Part shown: positions 1-12,342 of the stretch, piece after piece
Layout of the letters: the number at the start of each line of letters is the position of its first letter
How positions within the stretch are numbered: position 1 is the first letter of the stretch
NCBI RefSeq assembly: GCF_901000735.1
Contig: NC_081549.1
Coordinates: forward strand, 18,957,603-19,021,602
DNA: 64,000 nucleotides
Direction: 5' to 3'
Source of the DNA: Corylus avellana
Taxonomy: Eukaryota > Streptophyta > Magnoliopsida > Fagales > Betulaceae
Position numbers and translations under genes: made by a program
Notes under the pieces: generated by a model
The model's database searches: none
What the model saw: only the letters and a program-made list of their open reading frames with translations
What the model was told of the DNA's origin: nothing

Positions 1-1199
1 GTAGCCGAATTGATGGAGTATGGGAGATTAAAATTTTAGCAATAGTATTTTATACTTAGTGGGCTTTGAAATAAAGGCCTTGCAAAATAGGTAAATACAA
101 TTAATGATTTCGTATTTGATTTATTATAAATTTGGGTATATTCTAGCAAAAAAAACGTGTAAATATGGGTATATGCATGGCTAGATTGATAACAAAAGAA
201 TTAAAGTTAATTGCTAAAATAACTAGCTTTCCATCTCAAGCTAAATTTTTTCAAATTTTAAAAATGTAGAGGTCTATACATATGGGCGGCTAGGGTTATT
301 AGTCTAGAGTTTTTGTTTTGTTTTTGTTTTTTTGTTTTTTTTTTTTTTTTAATTAATGTGAACTAAAAATTGTGATCTCGTGGGGTTTTTTCTTGTTCCC
401 ATCTATTAGTAATGTTATAAATTATTCCATTAAGCTATCTTGTCATTTGATGTAAGATTTTAAAATTAAATCATTTGACTCATGCAGTGGTCCATTCTCA
501 TTATTACATTGAGCCTACCATTTTCCGAAAATCCCAACTAATAACTAAAATTACCAATACCTCCATAAAATAGGATCGCAATTATTACACACTCTTTTTG
601 TTTTGGATCTCTTGAAAAGGGAAATGTTACACACACTCACTCCCCCATTCTCTGACATTGTACTAAAAATCCAATAGTGATCAAACCAAAATCTAATGGT
701 GATTTTTAGTGCCACGTTAAAAAGTGTGGATTTGAGAGTGTGAAAGTGGAAGTACGTGTAACATTTCTCCTTGTAAAGTTCTATTTCATATGAGGTTGCT
801 TACATATGTTCAATGTTCACATCGGTGCATTGATCTATTTGTAAAATGCATACTTGAATTCCGTAATGCAATTACTTAGAATATGCCTCTTGTTGCCACC
901 ATAGTAATTCATAACTGAATTGAAACACTTCAACCTGGTTTTCAAAAATTCCATGCACCAGCCAACTATGTTATACAAATGTAATTGAATTGGATTGGTC
1001 TGGTCTTTGTGATTTTTATGATGGTTCCATCAGATGATTTGTAAATGTTCATATATGTTACCGACCATAGTGTTGAACTGTCTTATTGTTGCTTGTGACA
1101 TCTGAAGTTGCATTAAAATTTGCTTTCTAATTGGATTTCTGTCATATTTCCTAACCATATTAGTTCTTTGACTCTGAGAGTTTTACTGCTCTTGAACAG
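1..1199. other. Non-coding flank, probable intron or intergenic DNA
   Basis: AT-rich sequence with a T-tract near 330-350 and no open frame I can assign. If the exon at 1200 belongs to a working gene, this stretch is its last intron and the other exons lie left of the window. I searched by eye for the Cys-rich penultimate segment usual in pectin acetylesterases and did not find it. Confidence 0.4.
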
Positions 1200-1313
1200 A
1201 CCATTGCAGAGTCTGTAGGTGATTGGTTCTTCAATCGAAACAAAGTGAAGCAAATTGACTGCCCTTATCCATGCAATCCCACCTGCCACAATCTGGATTT
1301 CACTCGAGGGTGA
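1200..1313 (+). CDS. Terminal exon of a pectin acetylesterase (partial or orphan)
   Basis: Pectin acetylesterases remove acetyl groups from pectin in the cell wall. A good acceptor (TTGAACAG, ending 1199) is followed by 38 codons, including the stop, that begin [13 protein letters not shown] and continue [16 protein letters not shown] before TGA at 1311-1313. The run GDW(F/Y)F followed by a [10 protein letters not shown] cluster is how plant pectin acetylesterases (CAZy family CE13) end, with the cysteines in disulfides. The signal peptide and the Ser-Asp-His catalytic part are not in the window. The gene may simply start further left, or this may be an exon left behind by rearrangement. The assignment rests on motif memory only. 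Confidence 0.5.
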   Translation, partial: TIAESVGDWFFNRNKVKQIDCPYPCNPTCHNLDFTRG

Positions 1314-2045
1314 TGGAGCTTTTTACTGTCTAGTTTTTTCTAATGGGTTATTCTCAGCTCCAGATCTCCAAATTCTCAAAACACGCAGATGGAATTGTTT
1401 TTCTGCATGTCCAAAGCATGATGATCCTGTATTTAAGCAGATTATGGCCAATTGGAATCCATTGCAGTGTTAGGCTGTGATTAATATACAAAGAGTGAAG
1501 ACAATTGTATCACACTGAGTTCAAAACTCTGTTGTGCCAACTGCTTTTGTTGAAGTCACAGAACTTTTTCAATTGCATTCTTTACAAAGAAAAAACGATG
1601 CTGTTTTACACTTGCTATATATTCACTATTTTGTGAGACTGAAACCTTTCCATTTCTTTCTCAAAAGCTCAAATGGCTGAGCGAGCTCAAGCAATATCAC
1701 TATCAACTCCTCCAGCTCGGCCTCTCAGCAAAAAACGATGCCATGGGCGAAGTCATCAAGTTTTGTGCATGATGTAGGATGAGAAAATGATAAATTAGTC
1801 TAGTTTTATTTAGGCGACACGGGACAGAAGAAGAACATAAAAAGATAAATAAAACCACATTGATCGAAGTCCACTAATCAAATTTGACACCAGACGAAAG
1901 AACATAAAAAGATAAATAAAACCACGTTGATGGAAGTCTACTAATCAACAATGGTTTTTTGGTAGAGTTTCACTACCAAAGAGAAAATGAATCAATGTCT
2001 CCAACAAAACATCTGTTTTTTCAATGTCATAATCTGTTTTCACTG

Positions 2046-2160
2046 TCCCCCAAGAGATAGCTCAATCGGCTAAGATCACGCCTAATGAAGCGAAAATCAC
2101 TAGTTCGAATCTTCTTCCTCCCCTCTTGTGCAGATATGTCCAAAAGAAAAAGAAAAAAAA
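2046..2160 (+). mobile_element. Short tRNA-derived SINE, copy 1
   Basis: The element begins CCCCAAGAGATAGCTCAATC. TAGCTCAATCGG fits an RNA polymerase III A box and AGTTCGAATC a B box about 50 bases on. The sequence ends CTTGTGCAGATATGTCC followed by an A-rich tail. Related copies at 44106-44301 share the whole body and the same end, which supports a dispersed family. I saw no clear direct target-site duplication. Confidence 0.6.
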
Positions 2161-2475
2161 GGACAGTGAGATACCCTAACCATAAATTGACTTACTTTTG
2201 GGCCAAACCCATTATCAAATTATAAAAGAGCTCAGGCCAAGCCTATTATTAAATTGCAAAATACATGAACTCTTTAAAATATAAAACCTAAATAAAACTA
2301 TAGACGAATTTATTCTTTTCTCATCTGCTGCATCAGTGCAATGTTATATCCAGAAATGATGGCATGGGTTATGCCCTCTAGGTTTTCGATACAATTCCCC
2401 AGATGCAATACCCAACTTACCAACAACAATTACATGAGCAATGATTTATATAATACTAGCATGCATGAATAGTCA

Positions 2476-2716
2476 TGCACGCCAGTGTTATAATATATAT
2501 ATATATATATATATACTGTTTAAATAATTATTTAATTATATTTTGTAATTAAATAACACTGGCGTGCCAGTGTTATATATATCACTAGCCCAATTACAAA
2601 CACCGTTAAATGTAATAAATTTATTTAATTATATTTTTGTAATTAAATAACACTGGCGTGCCAGTGTTATATATATCACTGACCCAATTACAAACACCGT
2701 TAAATGTAATAAAATA
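2476..2716. repeat. Palindrome-bearing tandem repeat, 94-bp period
   Basis: The palindrome arms ATAACACTGGC and GCCAGTGTTAT, separated by GT, occur at 2553-2576 and again at 2647-2670, exactly 94 bases apart. The sequence after each is nearly identical, including CCAATTACAAACACCGTTAA. A further half-copy in inverted sense (CACGCCAGTGTTAT) lies at about 2479, next to a (TA)n run at 2492-2515. This is probably a foldback or MITE-type element that was partly duplicated. Confidence 0.65.
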
Positions 2717-3910
2717 AAATTTATACATTTGTATTGAAATATTCCACCCAAAACCTAGAATTAATAAATGTTATCATTGAAAATATGAACCATGTGCTTG
2801 AAAGAGTCAATCCAGAATTATTCAGTTAAAAAGACTTCTCCAGTTTCTCACAATCGGTTAAATGGGCAGGTATTCTGGTTGTCGTATGGGAGTATCACTC
2901 TCACCTGTTCCTATAAAAGAGGGCATTTTGACAATGACATGCGGTTGAGATATCAAAAGCTCAGTTTTCATTTTAATATTAATTAATTAATTATTACTTC
3001 ATGTGATTAGAGAGACCTAAACCACTTGCAACCGTCTTAACTGTGCATCTACCCAACAAACTTTCATTTAAATTAACAAATTTTCCAACTCAATGGTTGG
3101 GACATCAATCAGGAAACTTCTTTGGATGGGATGGGGCGAGCCAAATGACAAAAATTAAAACTTCACCTTTTTTTTTTTTCTTCCTTATTTTGGGGGAGAC
3201 GGGGGTAGGTCCCCCCCTCTCTCCGTTACTAGCCGAACGTCTCGGGTTTTTGCATGATGCAACATCTTGTTCGAACGAGACATGTAATGCGACATTTCAA
3301 AAGAGCTTTATGAACAAGATTGTTGAACTTTCATTGATAGCATGTTTTGACCTAATAAATGTTGAAATTAAAATATATTCATAAAATAAAAATTTGTCAT
3401 CCTTTGAATAAGTTTCCTAAGACTAACAAAATTGTCTTAATCAGATATTAGAATTTGAAAATATGGTTGATTTAGTACGACCATCCTGATGTTTCTTTTT
3501 GACAATTCGTTTGATGTCGATACATATTAATAAATATGATTATTTGGTGCATCTTTTGAACATATTATTTAGTTTTGTTTAAACCAAAAGCCGTGATTAT
3601 TGTTGTCAAAATATTGATTAAACGATTAAATTGATCCGTTTTTATCTGTTTTAATTTTTAAAATTAATATTATTTTAACAAGATATCATAAAAATACAGT
3701 TTACCTCTCAATTCAACCTGCATTTTCCATGTTAAGATGCCCTTATGGGAAAATGGAAACCTTTATAGATGGTGACGTGTACCACCATGGGGACAATATG
3801 GCGAAAAGAAGAGAAGGCAGAAAGAAATACAGAATTTGCCCAACCTCTTCGATAATATATATATTCTTTTTTCTTTTTTTCTTTTTTTTTCTGAATATAT
3901 AGACCTCTAT

Positions 3911-6546
3911 TTACATAGATGAACGCCATATTCGTCCCTCCAAAGAGATAATGATGATGGAAACATCATCGTGATAACGACGTCGTTCCCCTTGTGGGAT
4001 ATCAAGCAACTCATAGAAGTCCATACCTGCAAATATCCCGAGCCAATTACCAGATTAGATTCAATTATTTATTTATTTATTTATTTTCTGAATTTCATGT
4101 TGGGAGATAAAAGGATTAATTTACCAAATTTCTTTGCCGCTCGGAACAACACTTCTTCAATGAGATGTTGTGCAGGGTCTCCTTCAGGAAACGAAGCAAT
4201 GAAGGATTCAACATGAAGGACAGCTTCTTCATTGGTGAAGTACTGGTAAAGTCCATCAGAAGACAATATCAAGAATCTATCCCTGGGGCCAAGTCTCAAG
4301 TGGTAGAGTGAAGGAAGACATGTGATGTAAGGGGAGCTCCCAACGTAGTTGACTCTAAAAATCTCCAAAAGTGCATCATTCCACTTGGGCTGCAAACAAA
4401 TAAGTGATTTCTTATGTAAATGATAGCCTAAACTTACTTAAAATATGTATACTTTTGCGTAGAATCAATAATTTTTTTAATGATTTGTGAATTGGACAAG
4501 AACCCAACATAAAATTAACAAGTTTGGATTGTGGGTCATGCTTATTTAATTAAATGAGCCAAATTATAGTTGTCTTATAGTCTTAGTACATGTTTGGATG
4601 TCCATTTAAGAGGCTTAAAAGTGCGTTTAACACTAAAAAAGTTCACTTAAAAAAAAAAAAAAAGTATCCGTTTGGTAAAAAAAATTGAAAGCACTTTTAA
4701 GAGTTTAAAAAGTCCAAAAATGGCCAAAACGTATTTTTGACAAAAGCTTAAGAATGAAATTTTTGCCAAAAAAATATTTTTTAACTTAAAAGTTCTATTT
4801 CTCAAATATAATCTTAAATATGCTCTTATACTCGTATCTCGACATGACCCAAAAATCAACACAAGACATAAGGGCTAACAATTTTTTATACAACTTACGA
4901 ATTCGACAAAAGTTCAACACAAAATTAGTGAATCAGGGTCGAAGATTCTTACCCATTATAAGCTTACAATATATACCTGTTTGAGAAAGCCAACCCCAAA
5001 GGCCCGAGTGACCTTAAGATAACCTTTCACCCTTTCATTGACAACTGCAGAAGCATCATCAGGATGCTCATTTCTAATTCTCTCAACTTCCTGAAACCCA
5101 AAAAAGGCCTCTCTGTCATGTAAAATTCACATCATCAAAACAAGAGATCATATTACTGAAAACCATATATAAATTTACCTCTTCCACATTTGTGCTGTGA
5201 TCCGTGGTGAGCTGCAGGGGAATTAGATTTTGTAATCCCCCGCATGCAACTCCAAAATAAAAGTTCTGATTGCTTAGGATATCCTCATTGATCTGTTTCA
5301 AGTCCTGGTGAACCTTCCTTGGCCGGAGATCATCAAGCTCAGCCTCCTGAGCCAACACCGCCCGGCTGTCACCCACATTCATCAAGTAAACATCTTCACC
5401 CTTCATCAGCATCACCAGAACACATGAACCAATTAGAGCCAACTCTGGATTATTCCTCACCATCTTATCAGCAATATCCAAATATTCATCCTCTGTTTTC
5501 CTCAAGGCCTCAGACAGAGCCTTCAACACCTCTGAATGATTACTTCTCTCCCCATCAGATTCAAAATTCCTCTTGTTCTTGGAACTATTACCCTGTTTTC
5601 TCTTTGAATTAGAATCTAAATCCATCATTTCCCCATTTCCTGATATCTCATTTTCCTCATCAAAATTCCTTGATTGGGATTCATTGCCCATGAGCTCCCT
5701 GTGCACTGCAGGGTAAAGATTAGAAATCAAATACTCGGTTGCATCAGGGCCGTTAAACCCATCATAAATCCCCACAAAAACCCAACCATGTTCCTCAGAA
5801 ATCACCACCTGTACTCGATCCTCCCCTGCCTTTCCTTGCGCCCACTGAAGACTTTTTCTCTCTTTAAAATACTCGCCATCTTTCAAGTGAATACAACCAC
5901 CCGAATCACTGGCATTGACGGCACCTTTAACCGGCGCCATCACCGGCTTGTGCCCACAAGCGATCGCGCTTGATATCAGTTTCTTGAAGATGTTGTTAAA
6001 CCAACGACGCCGTTTCTTGGACTTGACTATATTTTCAATCGGTAGCTGTTCACGTGCTGCTTCCTCTATGGGACCCGAGTCAATCGGGCCGGATACGAAC
6101 CCTCGCTCCATTGGACCCGACATGAATCCTCTCTCCATCGGGCCGGAGCCGGGTACCAGCTCGCAAGTGGAGCATCGACGGACCGGTTGGAGAGGGGTTG
6201 AGGCGAAGGAGGTGGAGCTCGCGAACGAGGCGGCGCGGTCGACGAAGGAGGAGCCGATGAGGTCCGCGAGACAGGTGGAGATAGGCGTGGAGGTGTTGGC
6301 GCTGACGGAGGCGCCGGAGATAGACCGGAACGCCGTCGTTGCGACGGAGTCCCTATCCTGAGTATCCTCCTCTGAGTTTGATGACGAGTAGGAGAGCCTG
6401 GGAGGGTCGGGTCGGACGTAGCAGAAGGAATGCCCCAAGCCCTCGTCGAGAGGATCCGACAGGACCACCCCGACGTCGTTGTAGCGCTTCGAGATCTCTC
6501 CGTCACCGGCAAAGCCGTGGCAGGCCTTGCCGATGCCGTTTCCCAT
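3911..6546 (-). CDS. PLL2: POLTERGEIST-LIKE protein phosphatase 2C
   Basis: Membrane-associated PP2C Ser/Thr phosphatase of the POL/PLL family, which controls meristem and leaf development downstream of receptor kinases. Exons on the minus strand are 6546-5179, 5090-4977, 4389-4125 and 4026-3911, giving 620 residues with phases that fit. The N-terminus MGNGIGKAC offers an N-myristoylation glycine and a palmitoylation cysteine, as known for POL and PLL1. Family marks in order are [13 protein letters not shown] (34-46), [16 protein letters not shown] (73-88) and repeats of the SGPxE/D type (143-161). The catalytic region starts near 235: YDGFNGPDA with metal ligand D262, VGDSRAVL (391-398), SSDGLYQYF with D539, and the closing DD pair at 602-603. 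Intron 2 (4390-4976) contains a MITE-like AT-rich stretch. PLL2 is the best guess because of the neighbouring genes; PLL3-PLL5 cannot be excluded. Confidence 0.93.
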
Positions 6547-7117
6547 GGAAAAGTAAATATTATTCTCTTTCTTTTCTTCTTCTGGTTGTGTTCCAGTTGA
6601 TTGTGTGCTTCAGAGAGGAAGAGAAGGAGACTCAGAGAGAAGAAGAAGAAGAAGAAGAAGATGGAAAGGTGAAGAGAGAACTTTTTATAAATGTTAGAGG
6701 GGTTGACTTTTCAGGTATATTTTGTCATTTTTCAATTTTTATCGTTAATGGGGGAGTTGACTCTGGGCTGTAGAGAGTCGAGCGCATGCGGGCGGAGAAA
6801 AATTTAAAAAATTATAATAGTAATGAAATCTGATAATATCAAAGTCAAACCATTAAACAGGTTTTTAAGTAAACAAAAGAAAATATCATCAGCAGTAGCG
6901 GTAGTTCCGTAGGTAATTTTTACATAGTTAGGCATTTACTAGGAAACATGTGTCGACAATCACTTACTCATGATTAGTGCTTACTCTTGATTAGTGTTAG
7001 TCAAGAGTAAGGTCAGGCTGTGTAGGGTTGATTGGATGCTGTTGGGTCGCTTAGCTATTTAGGTTCCTTTTGAGCAGTTCACAACAGGTATGTACTACAA
7101 TTGAATTTCAAATTTCG
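6547..7117. other. Upstream region of the PP2C gene
   Basis: The probable 5' untranslated region is rich in GA/TC, with a (GAA)n-like run at about 6640-6660 on the plus strand. Further right, at about 6960-7080, are fragments of a dispersed repeat with the phrase GATTAGTGTTAGTCAAGAG, related to the repeat at 7118-7440 and 11069-11385. No TATA box stands out. Confidence 0.4.
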
Positions 7118-8228
7118 TAATGAGAATCACTCACTCCTAATTAGTGTTAGTCACTTTAAATTTTACTGATGTCCGTTTTTTTTTTCCTCCTCTTCTTTCC
7201 TTTTAAAAAGCGCTAATAACCCTCTAACTACCAATTAACCACCTAGGCGGTTGCGGTTAGCTCGTAACCGCATTTTCACCACTAAGGTTATATCTCAATT
7301 GGTTTTGAGAGATCGAGCGTGTGCGGTTCTTCACCATCTAAGCCCCCTCTAAAGCAAATTTTAGCAGGTAGGTGTTACTTATATGATAATGCTAACGTAG
7401 AATAGCTACAGTTGGTTGCATTTCGGTACCCTTTTTTAATTAAAAAAAAGTAAACAAAAGAAAATGTAAATGCTATTAAAATATCAAAATTATTGTTTTG
7501 GCATTCTTATTGTATTTTATAATTTTATCATTTATAATTTTTTAAATCTGTATTATTGCTTTTTAAGTTCATTTTTATAAATTTATTTTTATCCACATTA
7601 ATTAGTAGTTATCATTTTTATAACGTGATAAAATATAATACATATTAAGTTAATAAAATTGAAATATATCATTGTGAATAATCTTAATTATTTAATTTAA
7701 AAACAGTGGTTAGAATTATTTAAAGAATAGTATATGATATAGAATACCTTAGAAATTGTAGATGATCTTAATTCGTCCTCTAGATCTATTTGAATATATT
7801 TTCTTTCTTGTGGTATGCACCATAAAATATTTATTTCTTCGACCAGATTTTTATAAAAATTATTCTTTATTTAATTTTATTTAATTTTGGAAAATAATAA
7901 ATGCACAACTTAAACTCAACTTTGGTCCAACTTTTCACTTAAGTTAAAAAAAAAAAAAAAAAAACAAAACAAAAAAAAACTGTCTGTGGAGGAGAGAGAG
8001 AGCCTTAAACTAGAGAGAGAGAAAAGTTTGATTTAGAAGTTGGGCCAAGTTAAATTTAAGTTGTGACTGTATCACATCTCTTTTATTTATTTTTATGTGT
8101 GATATGCACTACAAAATCCTTATTTATACACTTGTTCGTTAATGTATTCATTATCACATAAGATGTAGCCATGTCTACTCTATATAGACAAGTAATATTT
8201 TTATATATATATTTTGAATACTCGTCTC
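7118..8228. repeat. Gap-flanking duplicate, left copy
   Basis: This segment is almost the same as 8329-9554. It starts TAATGAGAATCACTCACTCC and ends TTTTGAATACTCGTCTC, exactly where the run of N begins. Compared with the right copy it lacks about 110 bases after ACTGATGTC and has shorter A-tracts. Its first 320 bases are a dispersed repeat with AACCGC/GCGGTT motifs; the remainder is AT-rich with no gene. Confidence 0.9.
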
Positions 8229-8328
8229 NNNNNNNNNNNNNNNNNNNNNNNNNNNNNNNNNNNNNNNNNNNNNNNNNNNNNNNNNNNNNNNNNNNNNNNN
8301 NNNNNNNNNNNNNNNNNNNNNNNNNNNN
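8229..8328. other. Assembly gap of 100 N
   Basis: There are exactly 100 N, the conventional placeholder for a gap of unknown size. The open frame called across it is an artefact. Confidence 0.99.
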
Positions 8329-9554
8329 TAATGAGAATCACTCACTCCTAATTAGTGTTAACCACTTTAAATTTTACTAATGTCTTGGTGGAGTTAGGTC
8401 AGGCTGTATAGGGTTGACTGCTGCTAACCGCTTAAGACGGTGCGGTTAGTGGTTTTAAGGTTTGGAAAAAATGTTAACTACTAACCATATATATAACGTC
8501 GTTTTTTTTTTCCTCCTCTTTTTTCCTTTTAAAAAGCGTTAATAACCGCTAACTACCAATTAACCACCTAGGCGGTTGCGATTAGCTCGTAACCGCATTT
8601 TCACCACTAAAGTTATATCTCAATTGGTTTTAAGAGAGCGTGTGTGGTTCTTCACCATCTAAGCCCCCTCTAAAGCAATTTTTAGCAGGTAGGTGTTACT
8701 TATATGATAATGCTAACGTAGAATAGCTACAGTTGGTTGCATTTCGATACCCTTTTTTAATTAAAAAAAAAAAAAGTAAACAAAAGAAAATGTAAATGCT
8801 ATTAAAATATCAAAATTATTGTTTTGGCATTCTTATTGTATTTTATAATTTTATCATTTATAATTTTTTAAATCTGTATTATTGCTTTTTAATTTCATTT
8901 TTATAAATTTATTTTTATCCACATTAATTAGTAGTTATCATTTTTATAACGTGATAAAATATAATACATATTAAGTTAATAAAATTGAAATATATCATTG
9001 TGAATAATCTTAATTATTTAATTTAAAAACAGTGGTTAGAATTATTTAAAGAATAGTATATGATATAGAATACCTTAGAAATTGTAGATGATCTTAATTC
9101 GTCCTCTAGATCTATTTGAATATATTTTCTTTCTTGTGGTATGCACCATAAAATATTTATTTCTTCGACCAGATTTTTATAAAAATTATTCTTTATTTAA
9201 TTTTATTTAATTTTGGAAAATAATAAATGCACAACTTAAACTCAACTTTGGTCCAACTTTTCACTTAAGTTAAAAAAAAAAAAAAAAAAACAAAACAAAA
9301 AAAAACTGTCTGTGGAGGAGAGAGAGAGCCTTAAACTAGAGAGAGAGAAAAGTTTGATTTAGAAGTTGGGCCAAGTTAAATTTAAGTTGTGACTGTATCA
9401 CATCTCTTTTATTTATTTTTATGTGTGATATGCACTACAAAATCCTTATTTATACACTTGTTCGTTAATGTATTCATTATCACATAAGATGTAGCCATGT
9501 CTACTCTATATAGACAAGTAATATTTTTATATATATATTTTGAATACTCGTCTC
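8329..9554. repeat. Gap-flanking duplicate, right copy
   Basis: The segment starts at the first base after the gap and matches 7118-8228 to the end (ACTCGTCTC at 9546-9554). It carries about 110 extra bases at about 8383-8495, including CTGCTAACCGCTTAAGACGG, missing from the left copy. Both copies stop exactly at the gap edges, which points to two overlapping contig ends that were not merged. Confidence 0.9.
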
Positions 9555-9974
9555 TCATCAGTAGTATTAATCTTAAATTAAAAATAATAGATATGATGTT
9601 AAATGTGATATTAATGAACAATGTATATACAAGACATGAATAAAAGTCAAAAGATATGCATGCAAAGTATATAAATTGCACTGCTTTTATTAATAATAGG
9701 CCTTAGATAATAGGTTGAGGGAGTGATCAATTGAATTCCATGTGTTGTGCACAGTGATGGAATTAAAAAAAAAAATGATTGAAAATATAGAAAAACATAA
9801 TTAACTATATAAATAAATAATTGAACAAAATTGCAATTATATATTTTATACAAGTTTAAAGGATATGCTGGTAGATTCGCTAAATCTATCTCGACACGAA
9901 CTCGTTTATGATTCGACCGAAGCTCAACAGGATCATTATTCTCCAAACGGTAACTACAATTACATATTTCATAC

Positions 9975-9978
<4 letters not shown>

Positions 9979-10052
<74 letters not shown>
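9979..10052. repeat. Compound (TA)n(GA)n microsatellite
   Basis: About 42 bases of TA repeats run directly into about 31 bases of GA repeats. It is a candidate length-polymorphic marker. Confidence 0.95.
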
Positions 10053-10053
<1 letters not shown>

Positions 10054-11068
10054 AAGTGAGTCGGTGGCGCTTGTCATTTTCGTCATCATCTTGCAAATGG
10101 CTCAGACACACAATCTCCCGCTTCCAGCGCCAACATGTTTTGTTTTTTCTTTTGATTATCTTTTTCTTTTTCTTTTTTTCTGTTTGGTTCCTAAGAAATA
10201 GTTGAAAGCTTAGCAATTAATGTTAATTTTCAACAAGTTTTATTACTTTTATATACTTTTCATACTTGCTTTTCTTCAGATATTCTTGTGGATCCAATAT
10301 TATTTTGTTTCTGAAAACGACATGCATGCATGGCGTTCTCATTTCTTGCCATCAATGTACTTTCAAATAAATAATAAATAAATAAATAAATCCTGTACCA
10401 ATTTCGATTCTTTTAAGCTTCAAGTGGGTTATTCTTTTTCTCTCTTAAAAAAGAAAAAGAAAAAATAAAAAACAAAAGAACAAGAAGGCTAAAAGAAGGG
10501 CACTTGTCATGCACCTTTCGTCACCTTCCTAATTAACTCCACTTATGGTTGATTGGATGAATATTATTGATTATTATAAATTAGGAAGAAATAATTAAAA
10601 ACAATTGCTATTTTGTACAATCATGTTAGTGCGTGTCTTCAACCATTTTGATTATAGAAATGAAATTTTATCACAAAGTCTTATAAATCAAATTATTCCC
10701 ACTCCCTATAACGTTCACAACCCTATCTTTAATTGCTAAACATGACAGGACAAAACTCTCTTTCTCTTAAATCTATAAATATAGTATATAACATTACTCT
10801 AAGTTTTTTTGCATAAAAACTTGTGAGCATGGTATAGAAAAGAGTAATATTATATACCATATGAGTGCCGCGTAAACTATCATAACGACACGTGTTAATA
10901 AATTGTAAAACAGCTGTATGTCTAGCATTATTCTTCTTTTTATTAGTTCCTAGGTTAGTTTTCACTTGTTCACACTCTTATCATCAAGTTTATCTATAAT
11001 TTAGGGTTTGTGTTTTGGGATAATTGCAAATATTATCTTTGGACTTTTGTGTAGGTGTCAACTGATCC

Positions 11069-11385
11069 CGAATCACCACCGGTGGCGATAGTTTAATGGT
11101 CTCAAGAAAATCCCATGAAATTGGGTATGTACTAGGGCGTAGGTTTAATTATTCGCAATGGAAAATCACTCATACAAGCTTATTAATATTAGTCACCTTT
11201 AGTTCAACGGATGTCTTGATGAAGTTGGGTCAAGTTATAGCCCAATTGGTATTAAGGGAGCGAATGCAGTTCTCACTGCGTAAGCCCCTTGTAAGCAATT
11301 CTTAACAAGTACTCAGGTAGATATTACGATGATTACGTCTAGGTAGAGTAGCAACAGTTGGTTGCCCACTCATACCCTTTTTAAT
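11069..11385 (+). repeat. Dispersed repeat, possibly tRNA-derived SINE
   Basis: It shares phrases with 7118-7440 and 8329-8760: AATCACTCAT, ATTAGTCAC, a GATGTCTTGATG-like stretch, CCCAATTGGT, TAAGCCCC, CAACAGTTGGTTGC and a T-rich end at ACCCTTTTTAATTAA. The start has an A-box-like ATAGTTTAATGG and a weak B-box-like GGTTTAATTATTC. A SINE origin is suggested but not secure. Confidence 0.45.
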
Positions 11386-12121
11386 TAAATAAAAAAATTG
11401 ATCCCAAATCAAATGTTATGTACTTAAAATTGAGACTTGTAAATTGTTCAAATTAAAAAAAGAAAATGCACGAATTAAATTAACATCTAGGGTGATATTT
11501 GTAATTTTTCATCAATTTTTATTTTATTTTATTTTATTTAGATTCCTAGTACACGAAAAAAAAAAATCATATATTTTATTCTCCGTTGTTTTTCTTTTGT
11601 GGGCGAAACGAATAAAGCATACATGCAGAGCATCATCATTTTAAAGTCCTATATTTTTATTTTATTTTGCTTCATGTCACTGTTATGGGAGCCCTTACTC
11701 TTGTTTCTTTCTTTTTTTTAGCTCACACCCTTTTTATATTTGAAAGTTTGGTACCCATAAAGAAAGAAAAATAATAATAATAATAAAAAATAATAAAAAG
11801 TTCAAGCCTAAAAGCTGATTTTTTTTTAAAAAAAAGAAAATTTTATATAAAACACACAACATCAGCCAATGTAAAATAAGTGTGAAGAATAATATTACTA
11901 AAAAATTTATGTAAAATGCCTTAAGTAGCATACGATTTTTATTACAACTTTTTACAAATTTACATGGTAACTCCGATAACATGAGTGTCATGCAAATAGG
12001 TTGTCATGTCATATTATAAAAAATTTATAATAAAAGTTGTGGTACTAATTTTATGAAGAATTATTATTTATTTTAATTAATGAAAAATTTACTATAATCT
12101 CTACAACAGCTCATTCGTCAC

Positions 12122-12153
<32 letters not shown>

Positions 12154-12342
12154 CCTTTTTCTTTTCTTTTTTGAAAAAGAATAAAGAGAGACAGGAAAGA
12201 CAGTTAAGTTGGTTAAAACGGCAACCTAAGACCATTGAAGTTGAACAACTTCATAGATTAAAATTAAATTTTAGAAATTTAATGATAAATATTAAAAAAT
12301 AATAATAATAATAATTAATTATTGACATAGCACCCTATACTG

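Larger units (their letters stand above)
1314..3910. other. Intergenic region between the acetylesterase exon and the PP2C gene
   Basis: This region holds the 3' flank of the acetylesterase exon, a tRNA-like SINE copy (2046-2160), a palindromic repeat cluster (2476-2716), and AT-rich sequence. The open frame at 3043-3384 contains a poly-Phe run from a T-tract and matches nothing I know. The last 200 bases probably include the 3' untranslated region of the PP2C gene, which reads leftward. Confidence 0.5.
9555..12342. other. Intergenic region, microsatellites and a dispersed repeat
   Basis: AT-rich sequence with no convincing gene. It includes a (TA)n followed by (GA)n microsatellite at 9979-10052, a (TA)n run near 12130-12153, and a divergent copy of the dispersed repeat at 11069-11385. 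The open frames over the microsatellite read as Tyr-Ile and Ser-Leu repeats and are spurious. Confidence 0.6.

Noticed and set aside
5915..6361. 148-codon open frame on the plus strand
   Set aside because: It lies antisense to the first PP2C exon, and its SIGP/NPRS repeats are the complement of the SGPxE repeats of the real protein.
6339..6773. 144-codon open frame on the plus strand
   Set aside because: It overlaps the PP2C start in antisense and runs through a GAA repeat that gives poly-Glu; no family marks.
8171..8380. Open frame across the gap
   Set aside because: Half of it is N; no support.
9647..10216. 189-codon open frame on the minus strand
   Set aside because: It is kept open by the (TA)n(GA)n microsatellite; the product is Ser-Leu and Tyr-Ile repeats.
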